From positions 1 to 28,715 of the forward strand of contig JASMSZ010000110.1 of assembly GCA_041694515.1 (NCBI GenBank): a stretch of 28,715 bases of DNA, in the 5' to 3' direction. A program made the position numbers and the translations under genes. Each line of letters opens with the position of its first letter. Positions within the stretch are counted from its first letter, which is position 1. The notes below the pieces were generated by a model that saw only the letters and a list, made by a program, of their open reading frames with translations, was not told the origin of the DNA and did no database searches. The DNA is from Halanaerobium sp041694515 (lineage in GTDB: Bacteria; Bacillota; Halanaerobiia; Halanaerobiales; Halanaerobiaceae). Below are positions 22,820 through 28,715 of the stretch, one piece after another.

Positions 22820-24043
22820 ATGTATGGACTGGTGCTGGAAGGTGGTGGAGCCAAAGGTGCTTATCATATCGGTGCTCTTAAGGCTCTCAACGAACTAAAT
22901 ATTGAAATAGATGCAGTTGCTGGCACTTCCATTGGAGCAATGAATGGAGCAATGTTTGTCCAGGACAAATTAAATATTGCCTATGATTACTGGTATAATA
23001 TTTCTACTGCTAAAGTACTGGATATAGAAGATAAATATTTATCTGAACTTTTAAATTTAAGCATCAATCAGAATAATTTATCATATTTTATAAATAAAGC
23101 CAAAGAAGTGCTGCAGAATCGTGGTCTTGATAATTCTTTTTTAAAAGAAATTCTGGAAGAAAATATTGATGAAGAAAGTTTAAGAAATTCTAAAATTGAT
23201 TTTGCTATAGTTACCCTATCTTTAAGTGATTTAAAACCACTTGAACTATTTATAGAAGATATTCCCAGAGGTAAAGTGGTAGATTATATTATGGCCAGTT
23301 CTTATTTGCCTGCATTTAAAATGCAGCGGATAGATGGTAAAATTTTAATAGATGGTGGCTTTTATGAAAATCTACCTCTTAAAACTCTTCAAAATAAAGG
23401 GTATAAAAAAATTATAGCAATTAGAACTTATGGGCTGGGAGATATAAAGAAACAGACTGACCAGGATAAAGAATTGATATTTATTAACCCCAGTCAGGAA
23501 CTGGGAAGAATGCTTAATTTTGATCAGCAAAATGCACGCGAAAATATTAAAATGGGTTATTATGATACGATGAAGTACTTTAAAAATTTAAGTGGAAGTA
23601 AATATTATTTGAATATCGAAAAAGATGAAGAATATTTTATAAACTACTTATTGAATCTTGATCAAAATATTATCAGGAGACTTTTAAAGCAGTTGTCACT
23701 GGGAGAAGAACCATATCTTCGTTCTTTTTTTGAAAATTTGATTCCAAAATTGGTCAATTTATTAGAAATAAATTATCAGGCAAGTTATACTGTAATTGTA
23801 ACCCGATTATTGGAGGAACTGGCAGCTCATTTGAAAATTGATAGATATCAGATTTATAGTTTTGAGGAATTGTTGGAGAAAGTCAGAGAAAATTATCAAC
23901 AAAATAATAAAAGCTTTGCCAGAAAACTGCCCTCATTTATCAAAACCAGTAATTTGCTGCCCGGTCAATTAAAAGAGGATCTTCTTTTAGATGTTGCTGA
24001 GGAGTTATTTATTCAAAGAGGGGAAAGTAGATTTAATAAATGA
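22820..24043 (+). CDS. patatin-like phospholipase family protein
   Basis: Serine lipid acyl hydrolase using a Ser-Asp dyad. The oxyanion loop is GGGAKGAYH, from residue 8. The nucleophile is Ser37 in GTSIGAMNG, and the Asp is D178 in LIDGGFYENLP. All catalytic elements are intact. The family core ends near residue 210-240, while this protein runs to 407. The extra C-terminal part is mostly helical and charged, with no domain I recognise. No signal peptide is seen; the N-terminus begins directly with the first strand, so it is likely cytoplasmic. The ATG has GGGAGTGGGAG about 8 bases upstream. It stands alone between the tRNA-Sec terminator and udk. The lipid substrate is unknown. Confidence 0.9.
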   Translation: MYGLVLEGGGAKGAYHIGALKALNELNIEIDAVAGTSIGAMNGAMFVQDKLNIAYDYWYNISTAKVLDIEDKYLSELLNLSINQNNLSYFINKAKEVLQNRGLDNSFLKEILEENIDEESLRNSKIDFAIVTLSLSDLKPLELFIEDIPRGKVVDYIMASSYLPAFKMQRIDGKILIDGGFYENLPLKTLQNKGYKKIIAIRTYGLGDIKKQTDQDKELIFINPSQELGRMLNFDQQNARENIKMGYYDTMKYFKNLSGSKYYLNIEKDEEYFINYLLNLDQNIIRRLLKQLSLGEEPYLRSFFENLIPKLVNLLEINYQASYTVIVTRLLEELAAHLKIDRYQIYSFEELLEKVRENYQQNNKSFARKLPSFIKTSNLLPGQLKEDLLLDVAEELFIQRGESRFNK

Positions 24044-24129
24044 AAAACTTAGAACACTAAGAAGTTAAAATATAAGTTATAAGCGAAAATTTTAGTAATA
24101 ATTAATATATTTATAAAGGGGTTAACTGA

Positions 24130-24744
24130 ATGAGTGCACTATTAATTGGTATTGCAGGAGGAACTGCATCAGGAAAAACAACACTTGCAAGAATTTTAAA
24201 AGATTCTTTTCAGGATGAAGTTACTATCTTAAAACATGATTATTATTATTATGACCGCAGTCATTTTAAGGTAGCAGATCATAAAATCAATTTTGATCAT
24301 CCGGATTCTTTTGAGACTGAGCTGCTGGTAGAACAGCTGCAGGATTTAAAGGAGGGCAAAACAGTAGCAAGACCTGTATATTCCTATAAAACAAATGAGC
24401 GGCTAGAAAAGAAAAAAGCAGTAAAGCCAGCACCAATTATTATTGTTGAAGGTATTTTAATCTTTCATTATGAGACTTTAAAGAATCTTTTTGATTTAAA
24501 AATTTATGTAGATACAGATGCTGATATCAGGCTGCTCAGAAGAATCAGCAGAGATATTAAAGAAAGAGATAGAACCTTTGAATCTGTTAAAAATCAGTAT
24601 TTAAAAACTGTAAAACCGATGCATCAAAAATTTGTAGAGCCGAGCAAATATCAGGCAGATATAATTATCCCTCATGGTGGTTTAAATGAGATAGCAAATG
24701 ATTTAATCATAAAAAAAATTAAAGATCACTTGCAACAAATTTAA
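24130..24744 (+). CDS. udk: uridine kinase
   Basis: Phosphorylates uridine and cytidine in pyrimidine salvage, in the cytoplasm. 204 residues, the standard length. The P-loop is GIAGGTASGKTT (residues 7-18), followed by the nucleoside-binding segment HDYYYYDRS and DHPDSFET, the Walker B-like IIIVEGIL, and a late motif RRISRDIKERDR typical of Udk. The ATG has AAAGGGG upstream at about 8 bases. It is followed after 3 bases by a classic terminator, so it is a single-gene transcript or the end of one. Phosphoribulokinase shares the fold, but the motifs here favour Udk. Confidence 0.94.
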   Translation: MSALLIGIAGGTASGKTTLARILKDSFQDEVTILKHDYYYYDRSHFKVADHKINFDHPDSFETELLVEQLQDLKEGKTVARPVYSYKTNERLEKKKAVKPAPIIIVEGILIFHYETLKNLFDLKIYVDTDADIRLLRRISRDIKERDRTFESVKNQYLKTVKPMHQKFVEPSKYQADIIIPHGGLNEIANDLIIKKIKDHLQQI

Positions 24745-24747
24745 TTA

Positions 24748-24773
24748 ATAGCAGCTCAGGCTGCTATTTTTTT
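24748..24773 (+). terminator. terminator after udk
   Basis: ATAGCAGC (24748-24755), loop TCAG, GCTGCTAT (24760-24767), then TTTTTTA. A perfect 8-bp stem and a U-tract make a textbook intrinsic terminator. Confidence 0.93.
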
Positions 24774-24841
24774 ATATTAAATGTAAAAAAATTACAGGAA
24801 ATCTAAATTTTATCTCGAATAAGGTCTTAGGAGGTGTTTTT

Positions 24842-25501
24842 ATGTTTAAAAATAAAAAAGTAATTTTTATTTCAGTTATTGGGCTGCTGCTGTTGTATCT
24901 TCTTTATTATAATCAGAGTATTCAGCCGAGCCCGGTTTTAAATACTGAAGCCAATTTAAATCTTTTAGAAATAGGAAATGCAGCAGAAAAAACTGTAGAA
25001 AAAGAAAATGATATCCAAATAATTGTCCATTTAGCCGGAGCTGTAAAAAATGCAGGAGTTTATAAACTAAATAAAAACGACAGACTTGTGGATTTAATCA
25101 AAGCAGCTGGAGGTCTTAAAGAAAATGCTGATTTACAACAAATAAATTTAGCTGAGAGATTATATGATGGACAAAAAATTAATATTCCCAAAATAGCAAA
25201 TAATAATCAGCGGAAAGTTAATTATATTCAGGGAAGTTCTGGTTTTTCAGATTCACGGAATAAAAAAAGTATTTTAATTAACAAATATTCTAGCTCCAGT
25301 GATAGTGATTTAATAAACATTAATCAGGCTGATCAGAGTCAGTTAGAAAACTTAAGTGGGATAGGTCCTTCCAAAGCGGCAGCAATTATTAAGTTTAGAG
25401 AGCAGAATAGTTATTTTTCTCAAAAAGAAGATCTGTTGAAAATCAGCGGAATTGGAGAGAAAACACTGGAAAATATAAAAGATGAGATTGTTTTACAATG
25501 A
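24842..25501 (+). CDS. comEA: competence protein ComEA (helix-hairpin-helix DNA receptor)
   Basis: Surface DNA receptor for natural transformation, 219 residues. An N-terminal membrane anchor (about 7-24) is followed by a linker, then an SLBB domain at about 58-112 (VHLAGAVKNAGVYKL, GQKINIP). A Ser/Lys-rich linker leads to paired helix-hairpin-helix motifs at about 155-219 (ININQADQSQLENLSGIG and SGIGEKTLENIKDEIV), which bind DNA without sequence preference. This layout matches Bacillus ComEA. The ATG has TAGGAGG about 9 bases upstream. Its stop overlaps the comEC start (ATGA), so the two are translationally coupled. Confidence 0.95.
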   Translation: MFKNKKVIFISVIGLLLLYLLYYNQSIQPSPVLNTEANLNLLEIGNAAEKTVEKENDIQIIVHLAGAVKNAGVYKLNKNDRLVDLIKAAGGLKENADLQQINLAERLYDGQKINIPKIANNNQRKVNYIQGSSGFSDSRNKKSILINKYSSSSDSDLININQADQSQLENLSGIGPSKAAAIIKFREQNSYFSQKEDLLKISGIGEKTLENIKDEIVLQ

Positions 25502-27825
25502 AAATTATGAGAAGACCAGCTTTCTATCTGGCTGCAGCTTTAACAGCGGGAATTTTAAGCAGTTATTTTTTATTAAATCATAATTTGATTTTTATTTTAA
25601 AAATATTTTTGATTATTGAAACTGTTTACTTATGTTTTTACACAGTTTTTAAATTAAATATGTCAAAAAAATCAATCTATACCTGGCTTGCAATTTTATT
25701 TTTGCTTCTGGGCAGTCTTTTATTTAGCTATCAGGAATACCAATATAGGAATAAGTATTCTCTCCATAATTTTGCTGAATCTGGATTGAGTCAGATGCTG
25801 GCAGAAGTTAAACTAGATCCTGGAGATTTAGAAAGTGATAAAGTTTATCTTAAAGTATATTCTGTTAATGGGAAAAGAGTAAAATATGGTAGTGTTATAC
25901 TTAATTCAGAAGAATTAAAGAAATTTAATGACGGAGATTTGATTACTTTGGAACTAGAATTAACAGAACCTGCTCCTGCCCTGAATCCCGGCTCATTCTC
26001 TTATCTAGAATACTTAAAAAAGAAAGGCGTTTATCTCCAGGGTTGGAATCCTAGAAATATAAACCTAATCAGGAAAAATAAATCTTTTGAAAATATGATT
26101 ATTAAAGGCAAAAAATATCTTCTGAATAATATTAACCAGTTATTTACTGAGGCTAATGCTGCTTTTATAAAAGCAATTTTACTGGGAGAAAAAGAATATT
26201 TAAGCTATGAACAGGAATCTTTACTCAGAAATTCAGGGGCCAGCCATCTGCTGGCGATTTCAGGTCTGCATATGGGAATTCTGATTTTAACATTTTCCTT
26301 TATTCTATTTAAGATCTGTTCAGAGAAGAGAAATGCTCTTTATTTACTCTCTTTTTTGACTATTGTTTATATTATTCTGGTGGGGGCTGCTGTTTCAATT
26401 ATTAGGGCAGCTCTGCTGGCCCTCCTGTTTTTGTGGTCTGATGAATTTGAGCGGGAAGGAGATTTTCTAAATATAATTTCTCTGACTTTGATTATTAATC
26501 TGCTGTTTAATCCACAGGCCTTATTTACGGTTTCCTTACAGCTTTCTTATGTCCTGGTTCTGGCGTTGTTTTATTTAACTCCTGTTCTAAACCAATTGCT
26601 TCCTGGCCTTTTAGCAGTATCTCTTACAGCTCAGTTGGCTTCCCTGGCAGTCACTGCTTATTATTTTAATGAATATGCCTTTATTGCTTTAGTTACAAAT
26701 CTCTGGGCAATTCCTTTTATTACAGTTTTACTGCCCATAATTTTTGTTTTACTATTGCTTTCCTTACTCAGCTTAAATTTTTTTAGTCCTCTGGCAATTT
26801 TGATTGAAGGGGGACTGAAACTATTATTTTATGGTTTTAAAGTAATGACTTTAATTCAGGGAAAGCCTCTGGTTATTGCAAGGCCGAAATTAATTACTAT
26901 CTTTTTTTACTATTTGTGTTTATTTGCCATTCCTTTTATTTATCGAAAAAGATATATTTATCTTAAAGCCAGAAAATATAAATTCTGGCAGAAAGCAGTT
27001 CCGATATCTCTGCTGTTAATAATTGCATTTTTATTTTATAATCCTGTCTCAAATAATTTAGAAATAAATTTTTTAGCGGTTGGTCAGGGAGATGGTATTT
27101 TTATTCAGTTTCCAGGTGGAAAAAATATGTTAATTGATACTGGTCCTCCCGGGAGTGAGGGAAGAAATATTGAATATAGTATTATTTCATATTTAAACTA
27201 TCTGGGCATCAATTCTCTGGATTATTTAATGATCAGTCATTTTGATGCAGATCATGCAGGTGGTCTTCCCCATCTGCTGCAGCGAAAAAAAGTTGAAAAT
27301 ATTTTGATTCCACCCTATAACCGGAAAACTAAACTGCATCAGCAGCTGGCAGCAGGTCTTAGTGAGAGTAATTCTAAATTACATTTTTTAACTGCCGGTA
27401 TTAATTTTAAAATTGCTGGCTGCAGTCTAGAAATTTTAAATCCTGAGCCGGAGAAAATAAAAGAAGATAGGAATGAAAATTCTATTGTTTTTCTACTTGG
27501 ATATCGAAAAAATAAATTTTTATTTACAGGTGATTTATCTAAAGCGGGAGAAGCTCGAATAGTAAAAAACTATAATTTAACTAAAATTGATGTTCTCAAA
27601 GCCGGTCACCACGGTAGTAAGTCTTCAAGTGGTGAGATACTGCTTGATGCAGTCAGTCCTGAGCTGGCAGTTATTTCGGTTGGCAGAAACAACTTTGGCC
27701 AGCCTTCGGCAGAAGTTATTAAGAGATTTAAGCGCAAATCAATTAACTATCTCCGTACTGATCAAAAGGGAATGATAAAGCTGATTTCTGATGGACAGAA
27801 TATTTATCTTAAGTGCTTTAGATAG
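25498..27825 (+). CDS. comEC: DNA internalization protein ComEC/Rec2 with metallo-hydrolase domain
   Basis: Membrane channel taking single-stranded DNA into the cell, 775 residues. There are three N-terminal helices, then a soluble DUF4131-type domain at about 95-180 (PALNPGSFSYLEYLKKKG is its end). The competence domain with about eight helices covers 205-480 (SGASHLLAISGLHMGI is its signature). A metallo-beta-lactamase-like domain covers about 520-775, with HFDADHAGG (from about 580), FTGDL (about 676) and AGHHGSK (about 701) supplying metal ligands. That domain may degrade the non-transported strand. All three parts are intact, so competence function is plausible. The start overlaps the comEA stop by 4 bases; ATG 25507 is an in-frame alternative. 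Confidence 0.95.
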   Translation: MKIMRRPAFYLAAALTAGILSSYFLLNHNLIFILKIFLIIETVYLCFYTVFKLNMSKKSIYTWLAILFLLLGSLLFSYQEYQYRNKYSLHNFAESGLSQMLAEVKLDPGDLESDKVYLKVYSVNGKRVKYGSVILNSEELKKFNDGDLITLELELTEPAPALNPGSFSYLEYLKKKGVYLQGWNPRNINLIRKNKSFENMIIKGKKYLLNNINQLFTEANAAFIKAILLGEKEYLSYEQESLLRNSGASHLLAISGLHMGILILTFSFILFKICSEKRNALYLLSFLTIVYIILVGAAVSIIRAALLALLFLWSDEFEREGDFLNIISLTLIINLLFNPQALFTVSLQLSYVLVLALFYLTPVLNQLLPGLLAVSLTAQLASLAVTAYYFNEYAFIALVTNLWAIPFITVLLPIIFVLLLLSLLSLNFFSPLAILIEGGLKLLFYGFKVMTLIQGKPLVIARPKLITIFFYYLCLFAIPFIYRKRYIYLKARKYKFWQKAVPISLLLIIAFLFYNPVSNNLEINFLAVGQGDGIFIQFPGGKNMLIDTGPPGSEGRNIEYSIISYLNYLGINSLDYLMISHFDADHAGGLPHLLQRKKVENILIPPYNRKTKLHQQLAAGLSESNSKLHFLTAGINFKIAGCSLEILNPEPEKIKEDRNENSIVFLLGYRKNKFLFTGDLSKAGEARIVKNYNLTKIDVLKAGHHGSKSSSGEILLDAVSPELAVISVGRNNFGQPSAEVIKRFKRKSINYLRTDQKGMIKLISDGQNIYLKCFR

Positions 27826-27855
27826 GAGATTCTCTTCGATTTAAGAGTTTAAAAC

Positions 27856-27884
27856 TGGAGAGAAAAGTTTAGATATGTTAAAAT
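27856..27884 (+). promoter_or_regulatory. possible promoter of holA
   Basis: TGTTAAAAT (27876-27884) is an extended -10, with TGGAGA (27856-27861) as a weak -35 at 17 bases. The start would be about 40 bases before the holA ATG. Confidence 0.5.
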
Positions 27885-27930
27885 AGAGAAGGAAGAAAAA
27901 AATTGCTAAAGACTATTGGGGTGTAATTAA

Positions 27931-28715
27931 ATGGAGCTAGAAAATTTTATTAAAAATGAAAAAGAAGCAAAAAAATTATATTATATTTATGCAGAGAATT
28001 CTTATCTTAGAAACAAATTTAAAGAGGAATTTATTGAAAAATTTGTACCGGAGGCAGTTAGAGACTTCAATCTTTCTTATGTTAATCCCGGTGATGAATA
28101 TTTAAAACGACTCTCAAATGCTGTTCAGACTCCCCCAATGGGGGCAGAAAAGAGATTTATAATTTCTCATTTTACAGAGGATGATTCTATAAATCAGAGT
28201 GAGCAGGAGAGACTTCTAAAAATCTTTAAAAACATTGATCAAAGTGCCAGTCTGCTTTTCTTAACAGCTAATAAAGTGGATAAACGAAAAAAGTTTTATT
28301 TGAGTTTAAAGAAAATCGCAGAATATCAGGAATTTGAAACTCCCCGTTATCGAGATTTAGATCAGTGGATTACTGCCCGTTTTAAGGAAAATAATAAAAA
28401 AATTGATAGGCGTAGTGTGAAGATGCTGGAAAATATGTTCAGCAATAAACTGGAAATATTGAAAAGTGAAATTGAAAAGGTAGTAACCCGTTATCCTGAT
28501 CAGGAAAAGATTTCTTATTATGATCTTAAAAATATAATCAGTAGGGAAAAATTTTTAGAAGATGAAGAAATATTTCACTTTCTTGATTTAATTGGTGATA
28601 AAAAAACTGATCAGGCTCTTTTAACCTTAAAGGAAATGCTAAACAGGGGAGTTTATCCTTTATATTTACTGACTATGCTTAAAAATCAGATTGAGCTTTT
28701 AATGCAGGTTAAATT
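27931..28715 (+). CDS. holA: DNA polymerase III subunit delta, N-terminal part (cut by window edge)
   Basis: Clamp-loader subunit that opens the sliding clamp. The frame opens at ATG 27931, behind GGGGTG (27918-27923), and is still open at the window end, giving 261 codons of an expected 330-340. Family-like segments include YYIYAENSYLRNKF (the N-terminal 'wrench' region), NAVQTPPMGAEKRFII, SASLLFLTANKVDKRKKFY and YPLYLLTMLKNQIELLMQ. It lies directly after comEC, the usual Firmicute position of holA, with rpsT often following. The call rests on these motifs and this order; the P-loop is degenerate in this family, so its absence is normal. Confidence 0.9.
   Translation, partial: MELENFIKNEKEAKKLYYIYAENSYLRNKFKEEFIEKFVPEAVRDFNLSYVNPGDEYLKRLSNAVQTPPMGAEKRFIISHFTEDDSINQSEQERLLKIFKNIDQSASLLFLTANKVDKRKKFYLSLKKIAEYQEFETPRYRDLDQWITARFKENNKKIDRRSVKMLENMFSNKLEILKSEIEKVVTRYPDQEKISYYDLKNIISREKFLEDEEIFHFLDLIGDKKTDQALLTLKEMLNRGVYPLYLLTMLKNQIELLMQVK

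Noticed and set aside
27826..27860. Weak CTCTT...AAGAG hairpin after comEC
   Set aside because: Five-bp stem and no U-tract; not convincing as a terminator.
1..28715. Mobile elements, CRISPR arrays, prophage or defence genes
   Set aside because: No transposase, integrase, repeat-spacer pattern, long direct repeats or defence-type domains were seen on either strand. Gene order is that of normal chromosomal backbone.

Overview
The window is AT-rich, gene-dense DNA from a low-GC, Gram-positive-type anaerobe. S-box and T-box leaders, SpoVG-era Firmicute gene orders such as nadD-yqeK-LCP-rsfS and comEA-comEC-holA, FeoAB iron uptake and a selenocysteine cluster all point to a Firmicute-like anaerobe. 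My guess is the Halanaerobiales or a clostridial relative, but that rests on general protein style, not on a search. Genes are almost all on the + strand. The exceptions are a tRNA-Arg at the left edge and a gamma-carbonic-anhydrase-like gene.

Layout. 1-1966: tRNA-Arg(CCG) on the minus strand, then a zinc-type cation diffusion facilitator with an odd start region and an unrecognised two-helix membrane protein. 1972-6495: a strong promoter, a SAM-I riboswitch with a readable terminator/antiterminator switch, and a tightly overlapping methionine operon: metF, a free-standing methionine synthase reactivation protein, and a MetH that lacks that domain. 6506-7024: carbonic-anhydrase-like hexapeptide protein (minus). 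7105-12589: nadD, yqeK, an LCP-family cell-wall protein, rsfS and leuS. 12652-15666: feoAB behind a promoter with a Fur-like palindrome between -35 and -10, an unlisted 53-residue zinc-ribbon gene, and an RseC-family membrane protein. 15694-17055: MATE transporter. 17090-19053: arginine-type T-box leader (specifier CGC), ornithine carbamoyltransferase and a GNAT acetyltransferase. 19096-22768: a strong terminator, a perfect 25-bp palindrome, then selA, selB and tRNA-Sec (selC). 22820-28715: patatin-like lipase, uridine kinase, comEA, comEC, and the start of holA, which runs off the right edge.

How they work together. Two amino-acid-sensing leaders govern biosynthesis: SAM controls methyl supply for methionine, and uncharged tRNA-Arg controls the citrulline-forming step of arginine synthesis. 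The feo genes look iron-repressed. selA, selB and selC give a nearly complete selenocysteine insertion apparatus, but neither selD nor a selenoprotein gene lies in the window. comEA/comEC encode DNA uptake.

I see no phage, insertion sequence, CRISPR array, toxin-antitoxin or defence system. Most of the window is ordinary chromosomal backbone. The points of interest are regulatory architecture, the CDF start region, the selA palindrome and the small zinc-ribbon gene. All functional calls are read from motifs and gene order by eye.
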